The notes under the pieces: generated by a model | Told to the model about the DNA's origin: nothing | What the model saw: only the letters and a program-made list of their open reading frames with translations | The model's database searches: none | Part shown: in pieces, positions 1 through 14,000 of the stretch | How the letters are laid out: each line of letters begins with the position of its first letter | Position numbering within the stretch: position 1 is the stretch's first letter | Made by a program: the position numbers and the translations under genes | From: Phoronis australis | Lineage: Eukaryota > Phoronida > Phoronidae | Direction of reading: 5' to 3' | Length of the DNA: 64,000 bases | Assembly (NCBI GenBank): GCA_002633005.1 | Contig: NMRA01000186.1 | Span: 126,001 to 190,000, forward strand

Positions 1-364
1 ACGACGTCTACTTTTTGAATTATTCGAGATTTGCGGATACCGTTGTTCCTTCGGTCCTCTATGCAAGCACGCAGCTGGCTGGCTTTCAGTTCACTTTGTT
101 TTGGTTATGCCTAGTTGACCTAGACTGACCCAGCCAGCATTGTTCTACTGTAGACTGGACCGTCATGTTGCGCCATCTATTATTCTTTATTGTAGTTCAT
201 TATATGCTCTCTATTTGATTTCTTCGCTAGTCACATGAATGTTACCGTGTTATTCATAATTGCCGCCTTGATCGTGTTGATAGTCGTCGTCCACCCCATC
301 GTCGTCTTTTTATTTATTCTTTGCCAGATTATTGATTTAGTGTAGCTCAACACACAGGGCTTAC
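1..364. other. UBR3 intron 11, partial
   Basis: Intronic DNA downstream of exon 11. No further UBR3 exon and no repeat could be recognised. Confidence 0.6.
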
Positions 365-523
365 CTGACATTGCAGGGGATGCATCATCAGACACTTCAT
401 CATGCTGTCTGGAGGTAACACATCACCTAGACGACTGATGTTGAGACCAGCAATAATCTGGTGAATGAAAGTTGCAAGGTAACGGTGTAGAGGCAGGTGA
501 TAGGTAATCTGGTATGGGTTGGG
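365..523 (-). CDS. UBR3: UBR3 exon 11 (last exon in window)
   Basis: The acceptor is TTGTTACAG and the donor TGTCAG/GTAAGC. It encodes 53 residues with [16 protein letters not shown] and MMHPLQ. The next exon must lie left of position 1. Confidence 0.92.
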
Positions 524-3500
524 CTGTAACAATAAAGTGAGGCCTATTACAACAATGCTGATAATAAAAAGCTACACAACCAGTTTCCAGCTCACGCTTC
601 AAAAGGTATAGTTAATAAGCATTTATTTATTTCTATGATTCACATTAACGTAACACTGGATTGCAACTATTCCATGACCTTACATACCGAGGGAGGTGCT
701 CATTTAATCGTCTTTAGCTTTGAAGTAAGTCGACGATGACTTGAGAGGTTGCGACGCATAGTCAGTAACCATGAATTAAAAACTCAAAACGAATTTGTGT
801 CCCCAAGATGTTTGTCAGCAACATATTTGGCAAGAAATTGTTTGGTTTCACAATGCTGCATTATTCTTCAAAACAGAGTTAATTAATCAACTGGGACACA
901 TTTTCAAAAAAGTAGGAAAAAGTACTGGAACTGTGACGTGAAAAGTAAGGAAATGTAGGAACAAGAGCAGGCATTCAGGAGTATTTTCCATCGATACTTA
1001 CCAGTGACGTTTACCTCATGTCACTGGCAGAACTCACCATTAGTTGGAGAGCCAGCAGGACTTTATTCACACTATTGAGTACAAACCGTTTGACTGCGTA
1101 ATTTCACTGTACATTACCTAACATTGAAGGAAAGGAGCGTCTTAAGTGGAACAATCCTGAGTTTTGGTCCATGGGGGAGGGCTCCAAAAGAGGCCCCAAA
1201 AATCCAACAAAATTTCAAGTGCAACATCCATTTCAAGTTTATTTCATTCAAATCACCACTCAAATTAAAATGATGTAACTTAAGACACAATACTTGAGGT
1301 GATTAAGTAAGACGCGTACTAATTAATGACCAATTAACGATTTATTTAAACTTTTAAGTGCAAGAACAATTCTCCACAAGATAGCTTTAATAGTAACTCT
1401 GGACATTACATCCAATTTTTCCTGGGGTGTGCAGATAAGACGGGGTGCTTAGACCCCAAGGGATAAAAAAACTCAAAAATGAACTAGCAAAAAAAGAAAA
1501 ACGAATTTTCTGATTACTATAATGGATAAACATTATTTCAAACAAAAAAATACAATAGATGACATGAAAAATACAATAGATGACATGAAAAATACAATAG
1601 ATGACATGAAAAATACAATAGATGACATGAAAAATACAATAGATGACATAAAAAATTGTTGTGTTATTGATTAAGGCACTTATTAATTGACAGAAAATTA
1701 ATAATTTCTTTAAATCTTTATGTGCAACAAAACATCTTTTTCTAACATATTTTAGTAACTCTGGAAATGATGTCCCCACCTTAAGACTGGATTTTTCCTG
1801 GAGTCTGCAGATAAGACGGGGGTGTTTTGACCCCAAGGGATAAGACGACACCCAAAAATGAAAAGAGGAAATACAAATTACAGTTTGATTACTATGTATT
1901 GCACGAGGGGCATCTGTTCTCCACTGAACCAAATGATGCAAAATTTGTTGTCAACATTTTCCGATCCACTGGTGGGTGTTTTGTCCAACATTTGGAGATG
2001 AGCGCTACACCCAAAGTCTAGCAACAAATGCACTTCTATCCATGTAAAATGCTAGTTCAGCTTCGTGCCATATAATACTGCAGCCCTCAATGCGTTTAAG
2101 CTTCTCAAATACGTGCTTAGTGTTGACTTTCATTTGTAAGTTTTGTCAATCACATTGAACCGATGCTTGCAGAGTTGGACAAGTTTCTGAGCTCCATACA
2201 ACACAAGACAAAATCCAGCAAGATTTTGGCGACTTCTTTTGTTGGGACATCACGGCTCAATGAAGCAAAAGCTCTCTGGAACTTATCACTTTTTGCCATG
2301 ATGGCACATGGCTTTTTCTTTCCTTTCCTTATAAATGCGCAGGACTGCGGTATAATCACATCCAGTGAACACGTGTAGGCCAAGGAGTGCAACACACATA
2401 GGTTGGCCTAGCATTAGCAATCTTAGTTACGTTCAAATAACGCATATTGCCTTGATCTCTAGTCCCAACCTCCATCCACACCTTGGATGTAACTCAATGG
2501 ACATGGTGTAGGAGCAACACTAGAAGGTTGATGTCAGATGCTCTTATGACGTCGCCAGGTGTGAACTTGAGCACCTTAATCATATGAAGGACGGTTCTGG
2601 TGTCGGCTTCCGAGCGATTACAATTTAGACATGGAACCGATGCTGTGCATACTTCTCCATCTTCAACAAAGAACTGAGTGCACTCTCACATCCAACCCAA
2701 ATACAATTCCTTTCCATCTAGAAGTGGACTGTAGAAGTTGCTCGACCAATCCTTGGTGTAAAAGACGGGTAGCTCTCATTTGAACGACAAAAAATGGCGT
2801 CTTAAGTTGTACAAATGGTGTTCAGAGTTACTAAACTATCTTTTGGATAGAGAATTTTTGTTGCACTAAAAGCTGAAATTAGCAGGTGTTTTAATTAATA
2901 ACCCCACGCATTTCCATGTCTTAAATTGCATCATTTTAATTTGAGTGGTGATTTAAATGAAATAAACTTGAAACGGATGTAGCACTCAAAATTTTGGGTC
3001 CTCTTTTGGACCTACCACGGACCAAAGCCCAGGATTGTCCAGCTTAAGATGCCCCTTTCGCATTCAAACCTTTTGCACTCAAAAGTGGAAAAAAGTCCTG
3101 CTAGTTCTCCGAGTACAGTCTTTTGGTTAGCATCACTTGTGCTTGAGGAAGTCCTCCATGTGCTGCTCTTGATAAACTGAAACAACTTCTCACTACTCCA
3201 AAAACACAACTTAGACTACAAAGTTTAAAGCAATGAGAAAAAGTTGGAAAAAGTAGGAAGTCTTAGAATTTCAGAAAAAAGTAGGAACAGGCCAAAAAAA
3301 GTAGGAAAACGTAGGAAAAGTAAGAACACTTGAAAGCCTTCCACTTTCATGTGTGTACAGAAAGCAGCCCAGTCGATTATTCATTATTCAGAATTAGACT
3401 CAAATGGGCAGATGACAACACTAAGCATTGTCTGAATATTACTAGTATGTCCTAATACTAAAGTCCCTCTCACCAAATACCTCAGAATCCTCCTGAATGT

Positions 3501-4994
3501 TGATGGAATCAAACCAGTCCTGAAGAGCACCCAGCAGTGTAACTTTAACTTTCTCTAATACTTTGGCTTTCTACAAAAGGATTACAAGAACACGGTAAGT
3601 GTGTGTAAATATCATCTTTTTCAGTGAGGCGTGGAATATGTTGCAAGTAGTTTATCCCGTTCAATCCGCCATCATGTGTACAGAGTGCCAGGTATAAACT
3701 GCTTTAGACACAGATAGTATCAAATACCGTCTTGTCAGGTTTTCAACAAAACCTGTTTGAATGAAGCCATGATACCTATACATGAGTCCGAGTCTAGATT
3801 GCATTAAGAAGATGGATCATTTTAATAAAAACAGAATTAGGTTTTTGCACCTTCAAAGAGACAAATTGACGTATAGAGCTGTGATTAACAAAACTCTCCA
3901 AGCCTGTGATGCAAGAACCATCCATCGCAATACAATGAAGACAAACTTGATGATTTTTAAGAGCATCCAATAAGACCTTAAGTTAGCTTACAGACAAAGA
4001 CTTCACTTTCATTTCTTATAATGAACATTTTTGCTAATTTCCCTCCATTTCTTCACATAACTCCCAAGTACGATCCCATTTCAAGATTCCCACAGACAAA
4101 ACTCTACAAAGCCTGTCACAGGTAGCACAACAGCTGGTCACATCATATTTGTGGAGTCATGTTCTTTAAATCCCGACATAAAAACACATATTGTAAACCT
4201 TGATTTCCAAGGTTCACTAATTCACCAGATTTTTAGGTTTTAATATTTTGACCAATAGGACTTATGTTCCATGACAAGTAAAACAAAGCAGTAAATGACT
4301 TTCTAAAACTGCTCTGAGGTGGTGGCGAGTTACAACAATCATTAAAATCTCTTGGTCTATTTACACCGCCCTTTTGTCTATTGACACTGTCACAATGTTT
4401 TGGTTGGTCTATTATACGGCCATCGTCAGGTGCTCCTGCGTTCGTACACTCATGGTGTGATTTTTTGTACAAGGCAGGATTTGAACCCACGACTTCTGAA
4501 ACTACAGGTAATTTGAATCCAGCACCTTAACCACTACACCACTACTTAAACCTTCCTAGTAGACTGAGCCAGGTGTCACTTGGTTGCTTGCTTGGCTGAC
4601 TGAAGACATTGCCTTACTACATGGCTTCCTTGACCTTTCTCTTGGTCCAAATAGACCAAGAGATTTTAGTAATAGCTGTAAAGCAGAAAATTATATAAAA
4701 TACGCAGAAAATTAGTAGACTGAAGTCGCTGATAAACATTACCTTCCCTTAGCACAGAGAAATTCACCTAAACATATTAAAACTCACCTCTCCTTTACAG
4801 GTAGACACCAGCGACCAGACAGGAGAGGCAGAGATCTCCAGCTCAGCAGCATACGCATTGTAATATGTGTCCGGCTCAAACTCTACGTGTTGCTCGAGCT
4901 CACGCTGATTCAGATTCATACCTTTAACATGACAGCACCGGTAATAACTTTTAAGAAGTCTTCCAAATTGACTGGGCAGTGTTATTATATCACT

Positions 4995-5055
<61 letters not shown>

Positions 5056-8000
5056 GAACTTTGATTGCAGCATATTTGCACATGTCGAGGTCCAGTCCAT
5101 GAATTTTTAGTATTCAAAAAAGATAACCAATCCCATTCAAATGTTTTGCATTCAGACATAGACCCACAATCTTCCCTTATAGGCATTCATCCTACTGACA
5201 CAATGCTAATTCTGTCCGTTAAAGAGCTCCCACCATGACCCTTAATACATACAGAGATTTAATAGCCTTTAGTATACCTGTTGCCAAGAAACGAGCAAAA
5301 ATTTTTAAAAATATGTTTTTCTGTTATCAGGGTTGTACGTAATGAGTGGAACACCATCTCTGCCATTGTTGCTTTTACCAGTGTGATAATGACATGTTGT
5401 GAGGAAAGTCCACGTAGAGCAGCCATTTTCAGACATGAAAGGTGCGTTTGTGGAAGCTGTAGTAACAGTAACTTCAAGTTGATTGAGAAAGTCTCTGAGT
5501 TCAATTTCTTGAATACGTGAAAGTTGCGGTTTGTGTGCTGCACAAGAGTGTGGAATGTCACACTTCGTTCGGCACATTTCAAGGAATCCTGTATCCGCGT
5601 CGACCATTTCATATTTAGCCAACTGGAACCTCAAAAACTCAGGAAATGCATGGTGGGAACTCTTTAAACAAAAGGATATCCCAGTTACTTAAAAAGCAAC
5701 AGATTATAGTCAGAAGAGGGACACAGATCTTCCCCAACCTCCCCTCTCCCCGTCCCCAATTACCATCACAGTTTCACTTACAAGCCCACCCTCACATACA
5801 AGCCAGAAGACCAGCTTGTTCACAAAATCAATGATACACAAATTTTAACAAAAAAATATGGAACCAAAGCTAGTCATACAAGTACCTTGGAAATATGTGA
5901 GCAACTCAAACCACAGCTCCAGTAGCTTATTATCGTTGAGAAACTTCATACAGACTGACTGGTGAGACAGGATGTTGATAAGGTCACTAATAACTGGCCA
6001 GTAGCAGCGGTCCTTCAGAATGTCCTTACTACACTCAACAACCATGTGGAAGTTCTGCTCTGAGTCTACAACAGTGAAGCAATCTCAAAATACAATTTAT
6101 TAATGGCCTCTTTGATCGGACTTCTTTCAGCCAGAGCATCCAACAACTGACACAGTAAGCCCTTCTTATAATGACTGCAGGAAAAGCATGAGTAATGTAG
6201 TTAGTAGAGGACCAAGCCAAGAAATTTCTATGAATAATGGGAATTTGTGAACCTAATGTGCTGAAGAATATGTGCATCATGCTTCTGTGCTAAACAAACT
6301 TGAGGCTATTCGATTCGGATTCATTACTAAAGCTTAGCAAAAATTCTTAAATGTGCAACAAATGTAATTGCTACAATTGTCCTATTTCTTTTTTTCAGAG
6401 CCTCAACTTGTTACTGCAAATGTTTTGGCTTTTATGAAATGTAGTTTTGTAATAGCTATACCACAAAAACATGCTACACGCAATGTGACAAAATGAAATT
6501 TCACCTGCTCCATTGTGTTCAAAACCAAAGAATTTTTATTGTACTATCTTTTGTGTGCCGCAAAATAAAAGATAAAATTCAATGGTAACTGTTATTATAA
6601 ACAAGCCATCTGCAGAAAATAGTATTTTTTGATAATTAAAAAATTATTAATAATCAGATATCATTTATTAGTATAACATCGGTATCAACTAGTTCGTTAC
6701 ACACATCAAAGGTTATTTCTGTACTTGGCACAGACTGACAATTTGTTATTTCTCAAGACCAGGGTCTGTGGACTAATCTTTGTACTCGAAATCAAATTAA
6801 TTAATTTTTGACACTTTTCATTCTACTTATGAGCAGAACCGAGTGCTTGAGTTGAAGCTGATGAACGTCTAGTACAAGTTCACATTTGATGACCACTACA
6901 TTCGAGCTACAAATGCAAGCAAAACCTCGAGATTTCGAGTAAAAACTCTAAATTTCAAGTTGAGACTAGAACAGTGTTAATGTTGGGATAATTAAGTGCA
7001 AGCCAAGATCTGACACTCACCCAGATAAACTATTGTATTACAGCATAAAATATTAAACACTTATTTTACTTTGCACAAAAATAGAGCTGAAAATGTCAAA
7101 AATAATTCTGAATTTGATTTCAAGTACAAAGGTTAGACCCAGGGCAAGTTTCAATAAGACAACTGTTCATGGAAGTCACTTTAGGCACCTAGCATGCTCC
7201 CAAGCAATAGAAAACTGTGAGTTCTTTCCAAGTCAAGAAATCACTTCTCAGTAAGTAGGTATTCAAGGGAACAGGTCAAGACCAGGTTTATAGCAGCAAG
7301 ATGTCTACATCAAAAATTAGTTGCTGTCACAGAGGGCAGGCTTACAACAGATTTTATATTATCAACTAGGAACTTGTCGACTTGTCAGTGCAATTAGATT
7401 ATGTAGGACCTGGTCAACTTATCGGTGTATTTAGATTATGCAGGACCTTAACTACAAAACTAAAAGTCTAAACTCAGTTAGAAAAAGTGCACTTTCTGAA
7501 AGTAAAAATGTTGTACACTTTGATTTTGGACTTTACAGCAGTCTGCTATTAATTGGATCACACAACCACGAGTTTTATTGAAGTTAAGCAAAAAAAGAAC
7601 TATGTACATTCACAACAAAACAACGGTATCAATAACAAGTCTAGACCAAATTCTGTTTGGAAATGTATAACATGAAATCTCTAAAACGTTGTTACACTTT
7701 TCTAAATTATCATTTTGAATTCATATGTTAGTTTTCATAAAAATCATTAATAAAAATCCTATTTCTGATAAACCCTCATGCAACAACGAAAAACTTCAAA
7801 AACATTAATCCTAACAGCAGTTAAGAGAAAAGTGCATAAATTATAGTGTGTGAAAATTTCATATAAATCCGTCCAAGCATTTCTGAGATATGATGCTCCA
7901 AATTTGTCAAATTTGGCCAGAACCTTAAAATATCTGACAACTTGATAGTGGCTAACAAACACTGATTACAGGTGTCACCCCTGGACAACTGATAACTTGA

Positions 8001-11000
8001 TGCAGATGGTCATGATAGCAAAATGAAGTTGTGGTACATTTTTGTTTTTCATCCTGAACCATAGGTTGGCAGTCGTAAATATTTCACCATTCTAAAGACT
8101 CTGTTTAAGCTGAACACTAAGATTCTTGTTAGAAAAGTATCTTGATTTATTTTTTGACAACACTACAGAAATCAGACACAGCCCGGTGATAAGCTGGATT
8201 TCACAAGATAATCTCTTAACATGTTGTTAAATCAAGGTGTCATCAATACAAAGACTCATAGCAAAAGATACCAGCAGCTGGTCACACTGATAGCGTTTGA
8301 AGCAATGTGGAACAGAGCGCCTCTTGTCCTGGGCTTTCTTGCCCTTCTGGTGACCGTTGATAGTCAAACTCAAGCTCCAGTGTCTAACAACCAGCTTTAT
8401 ACAATAATTTTGTCCTCGATCAATCAACTAAAAACGTCGCAGGATGACATCAGTAATTTGCTGACAACACTGCTGTCCTACCTTCAAAAGCCGCAATGTC
8501 AACAGTTTGTGCTTGACAAGCTGTCAAGCATGGAGAGAAGCATCTCTCTACTGCAAAAGGAGATCGTTCGTCGTGCCGGTGAAGATTCGAAAGCTTGTCA
8601 GAAGGCTGTCGAGAACAAAGTCGACACACTGGAAGCAACTATCAAGAACCAATCCCGTTTGCAGATAGAATCATGTTCCCGGCAAGGCAACACCCTACAG
8701 AAATCATGTCCTGAGAACTTCCTTCAATTCAACGACTCCTGTTATGTATTCGTCAACACTCAGCTCACGTGGTTGGCAGCTAGGCAGCGGTGCAATAGCC
8801 TTCTAGCAGACCTCGTCTCCATAGAGACAGCGGACGAGAGTGAGTTCCTAAAAAGTCTAGTCCACCAGACACTTCAAAGTCAATCAAAGTATTTGGTGGC
8901 AGATGTCTGGACTAGTGGGTCAGACAGGGAGCACGAGGGACAGTGGACATGGGAATCAACTGGCAAGAAAATCATCAAAGGGAAGTCATATACCAACTGG
9001 CAAAACGGTAAGAGCATAGGAAGCACTTAGTGGTTGATATGCAATTTAAACTTGACCATGGCCTAACTGACATTGCCAGATGGTCTACAAAATCCCACCC
9101 CAACAGCCAAAGTGAAATGAATGAGACATCCATTTCGAAAAATACTTGTTATGCAATAGTCACACAAAGCTTAGATTATCCTGAAAGTGTTAACAAAACG
9201 TAACATTAAACAGTGTTGATTTCACTGTGGGAAGACTTCAAGATGCACCCAGTAACCAAACTATTTCACAGACATTCATTAATTGTTAAATCAAGCGGTA
9301 TGTCAAAAATGGCCAACATACCTTATTAAATAAGATAAAACAAGATAAGAATGAACTGGTTTTACTAAGCCAATAATAACACACATGAACTCTGTACTGA
9401 CCACAATAAAACCATGGAAAATAAGAAACTTTCACTTGCCTCATTTTAGAACTCAATTTTGTAGTGACTGTAGCAAAATTAAACGAAACCATTCAACACG
9501 TCATTGTGTGAAATGAAGGTCCCAAGACATTGTCTAAACAGAGCTCAGTATAGCTTTATGTTTAATATTTTAAATTCCTATAATATTGTTCTCGTAAACA
9601 GTTACTATTACCCACAGTTGCTGTATTGTTGCTATTTCATGTCAGTCCTTGAAATTGAACGTTTTTGGGCAGTTGACTGAAATGAATATTTTTTACAAAC
9701 AGGAAATCCAGGAAGGATTCTATCTGGTGACTGCTTGGCGCTAAAAAGGGCAAATTTTCCGAAATGGAGTGCAAACCTATGTCTGGGACAAGCCAACTAT
9801 ATTTGTGAAATGAAGCTCTGAAAGACAGAGGTTTTAATGTTCTTCACACTGCGCATAGTAGAGTTTATTGAACAGAGCATTTAAGACATACTTAGAAATT
9901 AATGTGCAAAAACTTGCATATGATATGTGCCTTTCTGTAATCTCTCAAAACAGCAATGGCAAGTTACAAGCCTCCTCCAGGAATTTATTTCAATATCAAT
10001 TGTCTAAACTCTATTTCACAAGTTTCTATCAATAAAATAACAGAAGCATAGCTGAGAGTTAAATAACTGCAATCCAAATTTTACTGCATTTATAACTAAA
10101 CTGAGCTGTCATAATAGACCCATTGCGAATTACACAGCAACAGAAGTCTTTTAAGTGAACCAAGACTTGACTTGGCAACATGCAAGTCGCCAATGTCACC
10201 TCAGATTTTGTTTGGCAATCTGGCAACAATCGCAGATCGACAAGAAGTCCCCACGCACGCATCCCAGAACAAAATTATACTGACAGGAAGTAAACAGATG
10301 GAAGTCCGAATCATTTGGTGAAAATTGGAAGGGTCCGTTTGTGATTCATGTACAGGTAATGTTTGCCAATCATGTTCACCAGCATCAGGAGGTCAGCCTG
10401 TGCAATAGTTACTGGGCCCGTGAGGGGCAATTGGTCATCACTGACCACACAAGAAACTAAAAATCAGGTGACTTTGGGTACATAGGCAGACATTTGCTGA
10501 ATTCCTAGATTTTCACTTCAGCAAGTTGATTGTTTTATTTTCAGCTCATGCAAACAAGGCTTGGCGACCTTATTTTCCCCTTGGCGACCTAGGAATTTTG
10601 TCAAGTCACATATGGTGAATTGATGTTATGATAACTGTCAAGCTCGGTACACTATGGCCAATCAGCACTAGCTTTAATATTTTCCTAACTTAGACACCTT
10701 CATATTAAACAAAAATCTTGTGAAAATTACGATGCTTGCTTTAGAAATCAACATAAATTTAATGTCAACATACCTTGCATTTCACTTTGTGTAATAATTC
10801 CCCGAATCATATAGTCCAGACTCGTCACCATAATGTATAGTAGATTGTATTCCTCCACCATTTTTAGGGCAAATGTCTCATTACTGAACAGCTGTACACT
10901 GACGTGGACTACTTTGTTAGCAATGGAGTTACGATCAATGGAGTTGACAAGAGCAGACGACATGCGACTGTAATGCCGGACGAAGGCTCTGGTGAATTCC

Positions 11001-14000
11001 ATCTGGAATGATCACATCGAAGATTATTTTAGTTGATTTTGAATAGGAAAACCTGACAAGCAAAACACAGCTGCAGCAAGTGTGGATGGTCAAACAAAAA
11101 GAGCACACTGCAGTAAACCTATGTGTTCTGTCACACAACTAAACATCATAAAGCCCAGTGCCTTTAGGCACACACCATCAGACACAACTTATAGGTAATC
11201 ACCACCCTTCACCAAGTTCTTTCACCGTTCAATGTTTCAGCCCATAAAACTTTACGTTTTCTCGATCCTTGATGACTGAAAACTTTTTTTAACTCATGCC
11301 TTAAAACGGCATAGTTGGCACACATCATATGACCGCTATATTGAGTCTTTAACTCGAAACTAGTAACACACATACATATTACTTTCTAGTAAACCCAAAA
11401 GTAGAACAGATATGCTAGTACTATTTGCAGTACCTTAAAGCAAATAGGCAGTTCTCTGCAGTCACTGATGGTTATAATAGCAGATTAAGCCTAATTTAAC
11501 TAATAAATGCTCGGTATCTACTAAGAGCTTGACTGTGCGATATACACCGTCCTGCAATCAATAAATGTCTAGGCTGCTATTAGAACTTTGAAGGTATTGT
11601 TGGGATGAAAAACAGAATACACAAGAACCGACATAGCATTGTGCTTTGTACGCAATCTTGAATGTCTGAATCGCATACCTTGTAGGAGTCATCAGGTAAC
11701 ATGCCTAACAGCCAGGTTACAATATGCTGGGGGAACTCGTATTTGACTATCCAGAAGAGCAGCTCCTCTAGAAATGTGCTGTGTTCCAACTCTTCTTCAA
11801 AGCCAGGTTTACCTAGCAGTGCAACATAAAACAAGATGTTCTATCACACCTGGTTGTTGCATGTTATGCCAAGCTAGAGACCACAAAGGGCAAACTGCAC
11901 CTTTGAGGAATTCCAGTATTGAGATACAATCTTTGAAATGGCACCTCACGTGTTAATAATGGGAAAGTGATGACAGAATTTAAAGCCGAAGGCAACTTTT
12001 TTTCATGTCATTATTAGCAAAAATAGGGTTCGTTGATTATCCCAGACATATTTTTCACTTATTTATAGCTTTTCATAATTTAATTAATTACTCGTCGTCT
12101 ACCCCGGAAGCAACGTTTTGGGAGGCAAGAATTTCGCGCCAATTTCTTTTCGTACAGTCTGACAGTGAGAGCAGTCAAGTCAGTCATTGTTCTACCTCGG
12201 TGGTGATAAGTTCGGTCGTCGTGTGCTTTTGTTTATGAGTCAGTCAACATGCCACGCTGTTGCTGCCTACCGAGATGTACTCATTATCGTCTCACGTACA
12301 GAGGAAGAACTGTCCCACTTGCCCGGGTGTACCGCGATACACTCCCAGTGGATGGTGACTTGAGCACCCAAACTGCTTACAAAGTCCCGCTGTGCGACTC
12401 CCTCGTCACACACGTGGCACCTTCTAAATAGCTCCAATACAAGTCTACAATAAACTTATCAAACTTAGGCTAAGCGATCTGTTCATTGGATGACAAACTG
12501 TACTTTTCACTGGGTGTCAAACTGGGCCTGTATTCAATCCCACTACTCAACATCGCTGCAGGGCTGCTTACAGGCTCTGGGCTAGAGACAACAGCACACG
12601 GGGAATCACTGCTAGTTCCTGGAATTGCACGCTATGGGCTACGTTCGGAGGCATGGATGACAGTAGATGAAGTGCCTCCAGTCACTGCTTATAGTGGCCA
12701 CAGCTCGCGAGGCTTCTAGCTTCAAAAACGCACTTATCGGGGGTTGCAACGGGGCACTGCCAGGAATCAGCAGCGACGGTATGGAACCCTTCTTCAGGCG
12801 TTGTTTCGCAGGGACCTTCATCAATTCAGCGTACATATCTGTCGCAATCTGACAGCTGAAAAAGCTTGCCAATGCTTTGTACGTTGCGTGAGCAGGTATC
12901 ATTGCGTTCTTCACACAAACAAGCTAGCCAAGTACGGCGAAGTGTGTCGTCCTTTGGAAAGCGATGCAAGGTACCCAAAGCGCGTGTGAGACGATAATGA
13001 CTACATCCTGGTACGAAGCAACAGCGTGGCATGTTGACTGACTCTTAAACAAAAACAAATGACGATCGAACATATGACATCCGAGGTAGAACTTTGACTA
13101 ACTTGACAGTTCTCACAGTCCCGACTGTATGAAAAGAAATTCTTGCCTCCCAAAACGTCACTTCCGGAGTAGAGGACGAGAAATTAATTAAATTACGAAA
13201 AGCTGCAATTAAGTGAAAAATATGTCTGGGATAATCAGCAGACCTTATTTTTGCTAAGACTGACATGAAAAAAGGTTGCCTTCGCCTTTAAGAAAAAGTC
13301 TGCAAAACAGAAAGGTCGACACGTTACTTAGGGCTTCTACAGGCCCATTGACAGACATTATGTGCTTTAATTTCACTGTTCATAATCAGCAAGTCTACCA
13401 GCCTTATTGAGTAGTTTTACAAGACTGTTAAATGTTTTTCTTAGCTATGGCAGTTTTCACTAAACTGCTTTTATTCCAAAGCATTCTTTTCATATGCTTT
13501 AAAAGAAACACCAACCAACATGGTGATCTCACACGTTATAAATGTAAATAATACCCAAAATCAGTGAATAAATGAATTGCATACTTTAGTCATGCAAAAC
13601 CCTTAATGTAAGGGTCTTACATTAAACAAATGGTTCATTCAATAAACATTAGAAACAAAGAACAATGTTTCACGTAAAAACAACGGTTTATGCCCTACAA
13701 TCACCACAAGAAATTTCTCGCGTCCTTTGCCTGGATAAACTCGTACTCCTCCAATAAGACAACAAAGCAAAGTGAAGTAAACTGCAGCAGACAAGTTTTA
13801 TGCACAGATTTGTCAACACCAAAAACAAACACATAGTCATGTGAATATGTGTATTCACATAGTCATGTGAATATGTGTATTCACATAGTCATGTGAATAT
13901 GTGTATTCACATAGTCATGTGAATATGTGTATTCACATAGTCATGTGAATATGTGTATTCACATGAAAATACATTTTGGATCCCACAGTCACAACATAGT

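Larger units (their letters stand above)
1138..3055. mobile_element. Decayed DNA element with about 140-bp inverted arms, in UBR3 intron 10
   Basis: The segment 1138-1290 (GGTCCATGG, then TTCAAGTTTATTTCATT) recurs in reverse complement at about 2928-3055. The arms enclose a minus-strand coding remnant, a 21-bp minisatellite (1547-1655) and a direct repeat of about 90 bp (1385-1480 and 1755-1862, both with GCAGATAAGACGGGG). The inverted arms plus a remnant ORF suggest a DNA transposon. The exact ends and any target duplication were not resolved. Confidence 0.55.

Noticed and set aside
1554-1655. 21-bp tandem array considered as a CRISPR-like array
   Set aside because: No spacers; it is a plain minisatellite in an animal genome.
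4922-5000. Extension of UBR3 exon 9 through [17 protein letters not shown]
   Set aside because: Open but intronic: the acceptor GTTAAAG gives the phase and the conserved FQGMNLN junction; the extension begins in the microsatellite.
5259-5634. Overlapping minus-strand ORFs of 109-117 codons
   Set aside because: They lie between UBR3 exons 8 and 9, are not needed for the continuous UBR3 frame and resemble nothing known; likely intronic chance or old repeat.
6066-6160. Open frame running up from UBR3 exon 8 ([18 protein letters not shown])
   Set aside because: Looks protein-like, but a stop separates it from exon 8, and exon 7 joins exon 8 directly in the right phase and with the expected conserved text.
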